From: Synchiropus splendidus
Taxonomy: Eukaryota; Chordata; Actinopteri; Syngnathiformes; Callionymidae
Assembly: GCF_027744825.2 (NCBI RefSeq)
Contig: NC_071348.1
Coordinates: forward strand, 19,191,563 to 19,255,562
Reading direction: 5' to 3'
Length of the DNA stretch: 64,000 nucleotides
The position numbers and the translations under genes are program-made. This document shows, piece by piece, positions 12,171 through 22,873 of the stretch (its first letter is position 1; every line of letters starts with the position of its first letter). Under the pieces are notes generated by a model. It did not search any database and was not told the DNA's origin. It worked only from the letters and a program-made list of their open reading frames with translations.

Positions 12171-12475
12171 TTATGGGCAGACAACACGCGGTCGTGCCCT
12201 GTGTGTAGTCTCGCCATTCAACGCCAGCGGGCCGTTAGTGAAGTGGGATGATTCTTGAGATGGCGGTGGAGAGAGAGCTCAACTTCGATACAACGGGCAG
12301 CGGATGTGCTTGACTCCACCACACGGAACTCAGCTAACTCTGGGAACAGAGTCTCCAGATCAACCTCATAGCAGCGGCTGGCTCTCGTCAAACTCATCCC
12401 ATGGCTTGGAAGCAGGAAATGTGGAACGGTTCAGCTGCTTGTAGGCCAGTCGCAGCGCCCTATTCGTCGAGGTTT
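12171..12475 (+). repeat. DIRS-associated segment joining the 188-bp repeat
   Basis: This ~300-bp sequence is paralogous to 61,111-61,390 (same orientation) and 51,905-52,215 (inverted), with landmarks GAGAGAGAGCTCAACTTCGATAC split over short stretches and CATCCCATGGCTTGGAAGCA. In all three places it runs directly into the 188-bp repeat at the same point, CGCCCTATTCGT followed by AGGTTTAGTGTTGA. A constant junction means the satellite and this segment moved together. Confidence 0.7.
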
Positions 12476-14200
12476 AGTGTTGAATATACTAGAAAGAGTG
12501 TTTCTCCTATAGCTGTAGGTGAAATTCTCATATTCTAAGTCACCCCTCTAAGCAGTGAGTGAACAGCGCAGAAAACATGTTTTCAGCCGGAGGGACTGTG
12601 GTTTTCAGACCAACAAAAATAGAAATCTTGATAACTCTCTGAAACCACTTGAATTAGTTCTGAGGTTGAATTAGTCCTGCAGCTACTAGAATGAAGGCTT
12701 CTGCTGTGAAGTCAGGATAAATTTTCATGTTCTCAGGCTTCCCTGAGCAGTGACTGAACAGTACAGAATATAATATATATAATATAATAATATAGAGTTT
12801 TCAGCAAGAAAGAAAGTGGGTTTCGGACTGGCAAAAATAAAATTGTTGATTACCCTCAAAAAACACACGTTTAGTGTTGTATATACTAGAAAGAATTTTT
12901 TTCCTATAGTTGCTGGTGATATTTTCATGTTCTGAGGCACTTTTGATCAGTGAGTGAAAAAGTGGGTTTCGGACAGTCAAAGATAAAAATGTTAATAACC
13001 CTCTAAAAACAGTTCAAAATGTAGGTTTAGTGTTGAATATACTCGAAAGAGTGAAATCAGTAACAGTTGCAGGAGACATTTTTATGTTCGGAGTCTATTC
13101 TGATAAGTGAGTGCACGGTGCAGAAAACGCGTTCTCAGCCCGAGTGATTGTGGTTTTCAGACCAACAACGATAAAAATGTTGATAACTCTCTGAAACCAC
13201 TCTGAGTGGTTGAATTAGTTCTGCAGCTCCAAGAAAGACGCCTTCTGCTATAGAGTCAGGTGAAATTTTCATGTTCTTTGGCATCGATGAGAGTGAACAG
13301 AGCAGAAAAAGCCTTTTCAGGCCGAGAGAAGCTCGGTTTCTGACCAGGAAAAAAAAAAAAAAGTTGATAACCCCCTGAAATTTTGTTCAGAAATGTAGGA
13401 TTCGTGTTAATTATACTAGATAGAGAGTTTTTCCTATAGTTGCAGGAGAAATTTTCATGATCTCAGGCATCCGTGAGCAGTGAGTGAACGGTGCGTAAAA
13501 CGCGTTTTCGGCCAAAAAAAGGTGGTTTAAAGACCGACACAAATAAAAATGTTGATTGCTCTCTTCAATCACTTCAGACAGGTTGAATTAGTTCTGCACC
13601 CAGGAGAAATACCTTTTCTGCTAAAGTGGCAGGTCAAATTTTCATCTTCTGAGGAATCGCTCAGCAGTGAGTGAACAGTGCGTAAAATGCGTTTTCGGAC
13701 CGGCAAAAATTTAATTTTTGATAACCCTCTAAAAACATGTCAGAAATGTAGGTTTACTGTTGAATATACCAGGAAGAATGTTTTTCCTATAGTTGCAGGT
13801 GATATTTTCATGTTCTGAGACTATTCTGAGCAGTGGGTGAACAGGGCAGAAAACGCGTTTTCAGCCCGAGAGAGGCTGAGCAGGAAAAAAAAAACGTTAT
13901 AACCCCGTGAAATACAGTTCAGAAATCTTGGTGTTGGTGGTGGTGTTAATTATACTAGAAAGAGTGTTTTTCCTTTAGTTGCAGGAAAAAAATTTCATTA
14001 TCTCAAGCATACATGAGCAGTGAGTGAACAGTGCATAAAACGCATTGTCAGCCAAAGAAAAGGTGGTTTACAGATCGTCGAAAATAAGTGTTCATAACTC
14101 TGTTAAATCACTTTAGACAGGTTGAATTAGTTCTGCACCCAGTACAAAGACCCTTTCTGCTATAGTGGCAGGTGAAATTTGCATCTTCTGAGGAACACTC
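12476..14200 (+). repeat. Degenerate ~188-bp tandem repeat, block 2
   Basis: About nine monomers of the repeat seen at 1,151-2,960, in the same orientation, recognisable by the same CATGTTCTGAGGCA and GCAGTGAGTGAACAGTGC phrases and the AAAACGCGTTTT core (for example ~13,497 and ~13,850). A local AT-rich expansion is present at 12,768-12,795. There is no coding potential. Confidence 0.75.
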
Positions 14201-15810
14201 TATGTATGAGGGGCTGTTAATGCTACATCTTCACAACCCATTCATTCATTCAGGCTGAATAGACCACGGGCGAGGTGTTCCGGACTGCGCGAATCTGCCA
14301 CCTGTGCACACACTCACACGAGGGTGTGCTGCAACCTGTTCATGCGAGGGGTTTGTTGGTCGCAGTGTTATCCAGTTTCATATACTGCTGGTGCCTTCGC
14401 ATATAATTGGAAGCGGATTAGGTGCAATAAAATGCGCATTACCTTGACGGCCATCCGGCAAAGAAGACAGCGCTGCCAGTCAGGACGCCGGTTAAGGATG
14501 GCCATGGTTTTGTCCCATGGATTCCTGGTCAGTCCGCAAAGCCATGTGCGCAAGATGACTTCATGGGTGATTCAGAATTCCAGATGGGTTCTTGACATAC
14601 GTCGACCCTGCAGTTTACCAGATCATGACTACATGCTTTGGTGGTCGGCAGAAGCTAAACGGCGTTGCTCCCGTAACTAGAAGGATGATGGCATCACTAG
14701 CTATGAATGACTGGCGCGTCAGGGCCCACGGCAATCCTTCTCCCCTGAGTGTGATGACACCTCAGTCCTGCCTGACGTTTCCGTGGTCCAGAGGAGGCGC
14801 TCCGCTCGTCTTCAGATCTCAAGATTCTTCGCTTCATGTGCCAGATGTGCCGGCTCCAGCTGTAATTTCACAATTGTAATTTCACAATTACAGAGTCACT
14901 GACTCACTCCTCTCTAATTTCACAATCATATTTTGCAGAGTGCCCTGGCACTTCCAGTGAAGTAGAAAGGCTGGTGTAATATTCCTTGTGACGAGTGGGG
15001 TTTGTCATAGGACATGGTGGACATGATTTGGGCCAAGTTTGGGCTCCCACTGGCGGACCTCTTTGCCAACAGTGTTTGTTGCCGGAGGGCCTCCTTCACA
15101 CCTTCCCTCCACCTCGCCTCCTCCTTCAGTTGATGAGGAGGATTCAGAAGGTGAGAGTGATTCTATTGGCGGCAGATAACCCCAGCTCGATCTGGTACCC
15201 AGAGATGTCGCAGATGTGAGCCTGCAGCAGGTAGTAGAAATTATGAGGGGTCCACACCCGTTTAATGCTGAACGGGTGTGGACTGCTGTTTGTTGGGTAA
15301 ACATCCACTGCTAGTCCAGTTAAAGCAGGGAGACAAGACAAAGACCCACCTCGCATCTGCCCCTATTGGGATCTTCAATTGGTATTAAGTCTGACTCTGA
15401 AGCTCTCTTGGAGCCACTTGATCAGACTCCTTTGGAGCTGGTGGCTTACAAAACAGCTCTTCTCCTGGCTCTGGCCTCCATCAGGAGGGTTTGGAGAACT
15501 ATGTGCCTTCTCGATTAGTCCTGACTGTATTTCATGTATTCCTGTGAGGGCACTGAGAGCTTATCTAAATGCAGTCAAGGCCTTCAGGAAAACAGAGAAG
15601 CTGTGGGTGGCACTGGCAGGTGGTAAAATGGGGCAACATCCATAGCAGCCTTCAGAGGAGTTTCTTTGGCAGAAATCTGCCACGCTGCCTCCTGGGCTTC
15701 CGTCTCAACTTTTGCAGAATTCTATTTATCTGAAGTAGCTGCTTCTTCTTTGCCTCACTTTGTCCTGTCTTCAGGTGCTTCCAGCAGCTCTGGCCAATAA
15801 ATGAGAGAAT
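14201..15810 (+). mobile_element. DIRS-like element fragment, copy c (plus strand)
   Basis: Plus-strand remnants of the connection region are at 15,000-15,210 (FGLPLADLF-like and SSIWYPEMSQ) and of the tyrosine recombinase at 15,360-15,720 (PYWDLQLVLS, GELCAFSISPDCI, CIPVRALRAYLNAVKAFRKT). The YR frame carries the same extra T in GGGTTTGGAGAA (~15,490) as copies a and e. The element is cut at 15,810 by the LTR that begins there. 14,201-15,000 contains DIRS non-coding sequence shared with 48,480-48,640 and 63,230-63,480 (inverted). Confidence 0.65.
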
Positions 15811-16233
15811 TGTTAGTGTAGTCCGGCCAGCGGGGTACACTTCTCAGGGCGTCGAGTCGGGAGCAGAAGAAACCACAGAAGTAGTGGGATACAAGCTTTG
15901 TTTTATTCCACATCAGCGTAACATAATTTCATCGCTTGACATCGCTCAGTATCAAATTGTTCAAAGTACAAACACTGGATCAAGGGCGTTCCTTGTACCA
16001 GATACACATTGTCACAAACATGCATGTCCACCTTTGGCCTCCTGGCTGAATCACAAAAACAAGAGCTTCTGGCAGCTCCAGAGAAAACATACATTCCTGT
16101 TTTCACTTCAAGGGTACCATCTCTGGCGTATTTGGAATACAGAGTGGGTGGATATCTGTTCAACATTCCATTGGTACTGAAAAACAAGTTATCATTGTAA
16201 CCCTAATGACACAGGTCAAATTATTCCACAACA
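15811..16233 (-). repeat. 3' LTR of ERV-like element 2
   Basis: On the minus strand this 423-bp segment starts TGTTGTGGAATAATTTG and ends in ...CTAACA, giving TG...CA termini. A polypurine tract (AAAGGGGAGATA) immediately precedes it at 16,245-16,234. A polyadenylation-type AATAAA lies near its distal end (minus strand, ~15,900). To its left DIRS sequence breaks off at GAGAGAAT, matching the uninterrupted DIRS order seen near 3,900-3,915. The partner 5' LTR is not in the window because the element is cut at ~18,845. Confidence 0.65.
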
Positions 16234-16245
16234 TATCTCCCCTTT
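16234..16245 (-). promoter_or_regulatory. Polypurine tract of ERV-like element 2
   Basis: Purine-rich minus-strand run AAAGGGGAGATA directly upstream of the LTR start, the expected position for the plus-strand primer of a retroviral element. Confidence 0.55.
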
Positions 16246-16697
16246 GTGGGTCTCAGACCCACACACCGAATTTAGCAAACTATCCCATTTTATTTTATTG
16301 AAGATTATTTCGTACTGTAACAGAGCAGTGACAATATACTGGATATAAGTATGTAGAAAATGTTAACTAAATGATTCATATAGCTGTAGTTAGTTCAATA
16401 TGTTTACTGCTGTCTGGTTAAATAAAAATCTCAACCGCGTCGCAGGAAAATGTTAGTCAGTTCGTTTCCGGAAGCATCAAAAGTTTTCCCCAATTGTTTT
16501 TTGTTGTCACTTTTCGTCATAGGTGAAATTTTCTTTTTTTTTTTTTTTTTTTTTAGTGAAACAATAATCAAGTAATTATACTGGCAAAGAAACATAGGAT
16601 CATGATTTAAACACATTTGTCATGTAATCATAACAACACCTCATTCTTCAGTCACCTCTGGAGTATGATCAGAGTCCTCCAATTAATCAGGTGATGG
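16246..16697. other. ERV 2 untranslated 3' region with a T tract
   Basis: No gene is seen. The stretch is AT-rich and includes a ~20-base T run at 16,536-16,555. It lies between the Env remnant and the polypurine tract. Confidence 0.4.
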
Positions 16698-17084
16698 CTA
16701 CAGATGTGGTCTCTCAGTCACCACGAGAGCCAGTTGTTCAGCAGGCATCATGTTCAGCATCTGTGCGTTCCAAAGTCCCGTCGTGACCGCTAACTGCTTC
16801 TCAGTCATTCGCAGACACAGTTTCCTCATCATGGGTACGATGCAACATGCCAGAAGAAAAATGACGATGAGTATGATTGCAGTAGTCATCCTCACTTCTG
16901 CAAAAAATGCTCCACATTTTCTTCGGTGTCCATCTAACCAATCCCAGGCCCAACTTATAGCTCCTGCATGCTCTTTTATCTCATTTTTTGAATCTCTAAG
17001 TTTATCCATTGCAATGGCAAATGTTCCATCAGGCGCGGTGTTGTTGGAATGTAAGTGCAACACTGATCTGCAAACATGTGACAC
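16698..17084 (-). pseudogene. env: Retroviral Env transmembrane subunit, C-terminal fragment
   Basis: The 128-residue minus-strand frame contains LRDSKNEIKEHAGAISWAWD, DWLDGHRRK, a hydrophobic membrane-spanning segment TTAIILIVIFLLACCIVPMM, and a short cytoplasmic tail beginning RKLCLRMTEK. This matches the membrane-proximal end of TM subunits in fish ERV envelopes: ectodomain stem, anchor helix and tail. The surface subunit, the fusion peptide and the CX6CC-type region are not recognisable upstream. The fragment follows integrase in the sense direction, as env should. It is a decayed remnant. Confidence 0.65.
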
Positions 17085-17467
17085 ACACCAACCAATCTAA
17101 CACCTGACGATTTCGTAACACCATTTTACCAGTTTCATGCAGTTGTTCTCCCAGTAGTTTCAATATTTCATAGGTATGGTTTGTGTAAATAGTAAATATA
17201 ATTAATCGAATAATGTGGTTTTATTACAGAGAGGACTAGTGGTGGTCAAAACTGGACGGTCATCTTCGTTTCCTTTTTTTTGACTGTGGTGTGGTACCAA
17301 GTTTGGCAGACAGTGTTTTACCTAGAGCTCCCTGACCTCTGACATGGATCCCACTTTTACTCCGCCTGTCCTGCACCAATACGCTTAACGTTTTGTGTTT
17401 CTGGGCATTTTTCACACAACGGGTGATCGCATCGTACTTAACTGAGTCCCTGTTATGCTCGAGTTTT

Positions 17468-18845
17468 TTAGCTGGAACTTAGGGTGTCACGGTCTGGACT
17501 TTGGTCGGCTGCTGCGGTCTCGCAAGCTGCGCGAGCTCGTCTCCTGGTGACAACCAAACCAGACAACTTATTATCACAGCAAGCCTTGTCATCAACATTT
17601 TGACTATCTAAATCATTGACTTCACTGCCTGTTTTATTACCTCTTTGGTTGTGATGGCCTTGGGCCTTTGTGCAATGGCTCAGATGGTACCAAGTGGCGC
17701 TGCCTTCGACTTGGACAGCTGTTGGTGTTGCTCGGACCACGGTGTATGGACCTTCACATCTCGGCTGGTGCCACTTCCTTCGGAAGACCTTGATATACTC
17801 CTGGTCGCCGGGAACCACCAAATGCCCGGCCTCACGATCGGCCTCAAGCTCCCGTTTTCTCTCCTGCAGATAGATAGTCTTATGGATAGAAGTTAGTTGC
17901 TTCGTATAACTTCCAAGTTCAGATTGTAGTTGCTCAAGTGGAGGCCCCTTGTAGGGTCCCCTCAAGTGTGGTGCCGGCATCGGCCATCCCGTCAACATCT
18001 TGTGTGGTGTCAAATGCGTGCTTTGATGAGTTTGCATGCGATAACTCATCAGTGCTAATGGTAACGCATCAACCCAGTTTAGCTTCGTGCTAGCACAGAT
18101 CTTATTCAGTTTCGCTTTCAGGGTTCCATTTATCCCCTGAACCATTCCCTGACTCTGGGGGTGATAAACGGCACCCAATCGTTGTTTGATTCGAAGTTGC
18201 TGCAAGATGCCCTTCACAACCTTTTGTACAAATGCAGCACCGTTGTCTGAGCTTATTTCTGACGGAATGCCAACTCGAGGAATGATTTATCTGGTCAGGA
18301 ATTTGATTACTGTTTCAGCACTCAAGTCTTTAGATGGTGCTGCTTCAACCCAGCAGCTTAACCGATCAATTACCACCAACATGTTGCGTCTCCCTTGAAC
18401 CGTTTTTATCATGTCAACGTAATCGATCACAAGATGTTTAAATGGACCTTCTGGGACTGGAATATGACCTATTGGTATCTTGATGTTTTTTCGTTGTTTT
18501 CTTCACAAATCTCACATTGATTCAGCACTTCATCTGTTGTTGTCTGCAAAAATGGGGACCAATATCCCTGCTGTCTGATTTTCTTCACCACTTCCCCCCT
18601 TGCGTGCAGTGCAGATCACTGTGCACCTCCGAAATCAAGATGGTCAAAAGTGCAGTTGGAGCTACGAGCTTGCCTTCATGTGATCGCCAGAGACCCTGAT
18701 TGTCCACAGTAGCTCCTTTTTGTTTCCACAAAACCTTTTCATTTTCATCTGCATTTTCTTGGATCAAGATTATGTCTTCAGGTGTGACTGAGGGTTCTAA
18801 TGTCACCATAGGTGACAAAATGGCTATTTTGCATCTTGACACTTC
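17468..18845 (-). pseudogene. pol: ERV-like integrase (pol 3' part), ERV 2
   Basis: In sense order (right to left), 18,840-18,590 encodes the end of RNase H and the integrase N-terminal linker (NQGLWRSHEGKLVAPTALL). 18,217-17,468 is an intact 249-codon C-terminal half with YHPQSQGMVQGINGTLK, ALPLALMSYRMQTHQSTHLT and a C-terminal SH3-like end (RRKWHQPRCEGPYTVV). The position normally holding the catalytic glutamate (QxxxGxVExxN in relatives) reads Q here. Between them the core is full of stops and frameshifts. Protease, RT and gag are missing because the element stops at ~18,845 against the Polinton. Confidence 0.8.
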
Positions 18846-18883
18846 TTTTGCTGCCTCGTCAGAGAGAAGAAGAATACACCAAA

Positions 18884-19485
18884 ATGTCAAACCTGAAAAC
18901 TGAATTGTACATTTATCAGCTGGATGATGACAAAACCTACGGAGATGGCTGTGTTATCAGTCTAACGACTGTGGTGTGCTAATAGAGGTGAAGCCAGAAA
19001 ATTTTCCAAGGGCTGAAGAAGAAGAAGAAGAAGAACAACAACAACGTCAGAAGGCTGGAGCCGTGTCTAACAAACCTGATCGAATGGAGAGGAAGCCGTC
19101 CTTCGTGGCTATATGGCTGGCTAAAATCTCAGGATCAGGACGATGGTCCTTCATGGCCATCCATAAAGTATCGACAGGAGTCACGGGTGAACAAGAACAA
19201 GATTTCGTACTGGAGTATTTTAATTCTGATTGCGGTGTATTTCGTACTCTGTTAACCATACCAATGGATGCTTGGAGTAAGAAAATTCAGGAGTTTCTCC
19301 GAAAATCGACGGCCTCTTCTAGCATAGCCGCTGATGGAATGATGCCCTTGTGCCGAAAGAGGCACTGACCTTTTAGTCCTGCCCCCTTTGGACCGCCTAC
19401 TCACTGATGGCTGCTATAAAGAGGATTTTTTCCAGAGCGACACCCTGCAGACGTACCTGTCGAAACAAGAGCAACTAAGACAACG
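18884..19485 (+). pseudogene. Polinton left-end gene remnant, unknown function
   Basis: A 32-codon frame from ATG 18,884 (MSNLKTELYIYQLDDDKTYG) is followed by a frame at 18,976-19,368 with an acidic/Q run (EEEEEEEQQQRQ) and a soluble-looking body (RWSFMAIHKVSTGV, DCGVFRTLLTIPMDAW). 19,350-19,480 carries a further frame ending in SKQEQLRQR just before the next gene. These are probably pieces of one or two early Polinton genes broken by frameshifts. No domain can be recognised. Confidence 0.4.
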
Positions 19486-20250
19486 ATGAGGACCGAAGGG
19501 AAGAGAGGTATTGGCACTATCTTCCTCGGAGCTGCTACAGGCGGCACTGGGTACGGAATGAACAACTCCTCGACGAGCCCTCTATTTCCTGTGGTAGAAC
19601 ACGTAACTGGTGATGGTCATGAGTACGATGGTTCTAACAACAACACGACAAATGGAGCCTGTCCTTCAGCGACCATCAAAGACGACACAGACGACTTTGA
19701 TGCAACTGAAATGGAAGATGTGGATGATGAGGAGGAACCTGTAGGGAGAGCACCAACCTCCTACCCCAAGAACGAAACTGTCGGCGTGCATCCGCCTGCT
19801 TCATCTTCAGCTTCTCAAGACCAAGAACCAGCAGCTAATGATGACACGGATGGATGGATAAGCGGTTTCTTCTTGAAAGCTTTAAAGACAGTTGTATTTC
19901 ATCTACCAGGTAAAACCATGCGCAGGTATTGGAGGGAGATCTGCTACGGTTGCCAAGTAGACCATCCCAGCCAACTACAACACAGCTGCCTTGAAGAGAT
20001 GGAGGATGATTTATACAGTCTTAACTTCCACCCGTTGATGAAGAGACTCTGTAACAAGAACTTTCTGTCTGCTATACAACACTACTTGACCCTGAATGAC
20101 ATGAGGTCTCCAAAATCAAGTGTCTGGAATGAATACATCAAACATGAGCATGAGGATCCTCTAATTGAACGTCTGGATTCAGCAAGTAGAATATGGAATA
20201 GAACGCCGGTCCTGGTCGATGTCACAAACACGAGATTCCCTCGTATGTGA
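19486..20250 (+). CDS. Uncharacterised Polinton protein, intact 254 codons
   Basis: An uninterrupted frame from ATG 19,486 to TGA 20,250. Residues ~60-125 are acidic and low-complexity (DDTDDFDATEMEDVDDEEEP). The C-terminal ~110 residues look globular, with YWREICYGCQVDHPSQLQHS then CLEEMEDDL; the C-x-x-C, H and H-x-C spacing suggests a small metal-binding fold. An AT-rich 3' flank with an AATAAA at ~20,322 follows. It lies directly upstream of the integrase on the same strand. I recall similar 'CYGCxxDHPSQxxHxCL' proteins as neighbours of Polinton genes in fish, but no function is known to me. It is one of the few unbroken genes of the element. Confidence 0.6.
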   Translation: MRTEGKRGIGTIFLGAATGGTGYGMNNSSTSPLFPVVEHVTGDGHEYDGSNNNTTNGACPSATIKDDTDDFDATEMEDVDDEEEPVGRAPTSYPKNETVGVHPPASSSASQDQEPAANDDTDGWISGFFLKALKTVVFHLPGKTMRRYWREICYGCQVDHPSQLQHSCLEEMEDDLYSLNFHPLMKRLCNKNFLSAIQHYLTLNDMRSPKSSVWNEYIKHEHEDPLIERLDSASRIWNRTPVLVDVTNTRFPRM

Positions 20251-20380
20251 TACTTTTTTTATTTTTTTTTACTCTTTTACTCTCTTTGTATAACATTACG
20301 TTTGAATCCTTACATAACCTGTGGAATAAAAAACATTAAGAAGTATATTTGGATCTCAGCTCATTCATTTCTCGTTTAAC

Positions 20381-21441
20381 ATGACGGTGAAACACATCAT
20401 TAAAAGAGTTTATTACAATCCTCTTCACCCCGGGACCTCTGGAGGTGTGAGTCGCCTTCGTCCAGGGGTGCGGGATGAGACTGGAAAACCAGTCAGTTCT
20501 AAATCTATTGAAGATTTTTCATCAAAACAGGATGCTTACACCGTGCGTAAACCAGCCGAGAAGCAGAGTATTTGTTCACAGGCCTCTTCAACAATTCCAG
20601 GCCGACCGATGGGACAAGCAGGCATTGGCTAGATATAACGACGATCAAAATTACTTATTGACCGTTATAGATGTATTTTCAAAGAAGGCCTATTTCCGCA
20701 TTTTAAAAAGAAAAACTGCGATTGAGACAATGAAGGCGTTTGAATCAGTGCTGGATGAGAGCGGGACGCCTGCAAAGCTACAGACGGATGATGGGAAAGC
20801 ATTTTTTAGCAAGAGTTTCCGGGCTTTGATGGAAAGGAAGAGAATTATTCATTTTTCAACAGCGAGTGACTTTAAGGCCTCTGTGGTTGAGAGATTTAAC
20901 TGCACTCTTAAAAATCGGATGTGGAGATATTTTACAGCTAAAAAGATTACATTACATCGAGGTTTGACAGGATCTAGTAAAGAGTTATAATCACAGCTAT
21001 CACAGTAGTATAAAAATGACACCGATGGAAGTAACTAAAGAAAATAGTCTGCAAGTGTTTGACAATCTTTACATTAGACCGTCGAAAGGTCGGCAGAAGC
21101 CAAAATTTAAGGAGGGCGATCATGTTAGGATATCAAAACTATGAGGTGTATTTCACAAAAAGTATGAGCAGAGTTTTACAGAAGAGATATTCACGATAAC
21201 TGAATGTATCCACCGCAACCCGCCTGTACATAAATTGAAAGATTTCGACGGTGAACCCATCCAGCGGTCATTTTATGATCAAGAATTACAAAGAGTGCAA
21301 CTGGTTAAGGAAGTATTTCACGCTGAAAAGATTCTCAAGGAACGCGTCGTTAAAGGAGAAAGACAGGTCTTTGTCCAGTGGAAGAACTGGCCTGAAAAAT
21401 TCAAAAGGTGGGTAAAAGCTTCAGGTATAAAAAATATATAA
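20381..21441 (+). pseudogene. INT: Polinton integrase with C-terminal chromodomain (frameshifted)
   Basis: This enzyme inserts the element into host DNA. The N-terminal part from ATG 20,381 (MTVKHIIKRVYYNPLHPGT) shifts frame near 20,565 into the catalytic core (20,565-20,990), with LLTVIDVFSKKAYFRILK, KLQTDDGKAFFSKSF and HFSTASDFKASVVERFNCTL, which contains the glutamate of the D,D-35-E triad. A second frameshift near 20,965 and a stop near 21,145 precede the C-terminal part, which ends in a chromodomain (FHAEKILKERVVKGERQVF, VQWKNWPEKFKRW) at 21,325-21,410. Core and chromodomain match Polinton integrases closely. At least three lesions make it non-functional. Confidence 0.85.
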
Positions 21442-21475
21442 GACGATCCTCCTTTACAACAGGCATCATATCATC

Positions 21476-22338
21476 ATGTACGGCTCAAAGAACGCACGCT
21501 TCTATGTGACTTTACCATCAAAGGCCAGTGCAAAAGTTTTTAAAGACAACTCGATTGGTACTTTCCGCGTTGATTTAGCACAACATATCGATTTAAACGG
21601 AAAATGGGAGGTTGCTTTGACGGAGATTACATACCCTCACACATGGAATAATATTCCGGAGGATGCGGCATCATTTTACTGGAAACCGAACCCTAGAGGA
21701 CCTGATTCCAACACAAACACGACTCCCCCGAGGGGATCAGAATCAGATGCTAACAGGTTGCGGCGCTATAAAGATGAATTTCACAGAGCCATGAGATGCC
21801 AGCGCCTCAGCTCAGAGGACAAAAGACGAATCGCGAGTGGTTGATTGACATTTCAAAATGGCGGGAAGAGATATTTCCAAACTGAAGTTCAAGGGTGGAT
21901 ATTAAAACTCTATTAATCAGATTTCAACCGAGTTGGAGCAAACCTTTAAAAAAAACAATGACAATATACGCTTCCTGTTTGACGGTGCACGGCAAAAAAT
22001 TGATCTTCAAGGAGACGGTCAGAACCTAATGCTTTTTAAGTGAGTTCAGAGCGCCCCATCCTGATTTAAAAGCGGGGTTTTACCATCGCTACTGTTACAG
22101 CGACGCTGTAAGACCGCAGCTTGTAGGGGATGCGTATGCACCGCTCTTAAGAATGGTGGAAATCAAGGGTAGTTACTCAGATATAATCACACAGCATTTT
22201 AACCCTGCTTACTATTTACCGGTTGCCAAGAGCCATATTGAAAATATTCAGTTACAAATTAAATCAGATCTTAACAAACCAGTCAATTTTACCTTTGGAA
22301 AGGTGGTGGTGACTCTACACTTTAGACCTGTTACTTGA
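21476..22338 (+). pseudogene. Candidate Polinton minor capsid (penton-like) protein
   Basis: The frame opens at ATG 21,476 with NARFYVTLPSKASAKVFKD and GKWEVALTEITYPHTWNNI, sequences I associate with the single-jelly-roll minor capsid candidate of animal Polintons. From ~21,690 to 21,840 an unrelated arginine-rich stretch occupies the frame until a stop. Other frames then pick up ELEQTFKKNNDNIRFLFDG (~21,930), a tyrosine-rich segment (~22,070-22,100), and the C-terminus KPVNFTFGKVVVTLHFRPVT (22,275-22,335). So one gene is broken by several frameshifts and perhaps a small insertion. Its position between integrase and the basic protein agrees with known Polinton orders. The penton assignment is an inference. 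Confidence 0.55.
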
Positions 22339-22440
22339 GAGGATATTATATAACCCTTTAATCGTCGTCTGAAAATCCATTCATCATCACAACACCAGAG
22401 AGATAACCAGCCTTTGCAGACCAAGTCATAAACAAACACA

Positions 22441-22873
22441 ATGGTCCACACAGGCTTAAGAGACGACCCGCACAGATTTGTACAATATTATGAAAAACAG
22501 GTGGGCGGAGATCTACCCGGTTTCTACGGTGACCCGGTTATGTACGGACGAGGCATCCGTTCCCTCTTCTCAAAAATGTTTTGGTTTGTATCATGGATCA
22601 TCAGGAATTGTCAAAGCGAAACCCCATCTCAAATAAGACGTGGGTAACATAGCCTTGGATATGTTCACCCATACCGTGAGAGGAATGAGCGATCAACAGA
22701 GACAGGAAGGGTCAGGCGGTATAGCCGTCTTATCACGAAGGACAAAGAGACGCCCCCCAGGACGACGTGTAAGACAGAGCTCAAATAAACGTCCAAACAA
22801 AAAAAGAAAGAAGTCAGTTGACAGAAGCAAATGGGCCAAGAGGAAGTCCAGAGGGAGCTCTGATATATTTTAA
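22441..22873 (+). pseudogene. Small basic virion-type protein (adenovirus pX/pVI-like candidate)
   Basis: Starts at ATG 22,441 with RFVQYYEKQVGGDLPGFYG and PVMYGRGIRSLFSKMFWF, an amphipathic/hydrophobic stretch. A frameshift near 22,620 leads to a second half (22,640-22,873) ending in a strongly basic tail (KRPNKKRKKSVDRSKWAKRK). A glycine-rich amphipathic head and a Lys/Arg-rich tail immediately upstream of the major capsid gene fit the membrane-lytic or core proteins described in adintoviruses. The role is inferred. Confidence 0.5.

Noticed and set aside
16431..16616. Lysine-run peptide on the minus strand
   Set aside because: Produced by the poly(T) tract at 16,536-16,555.
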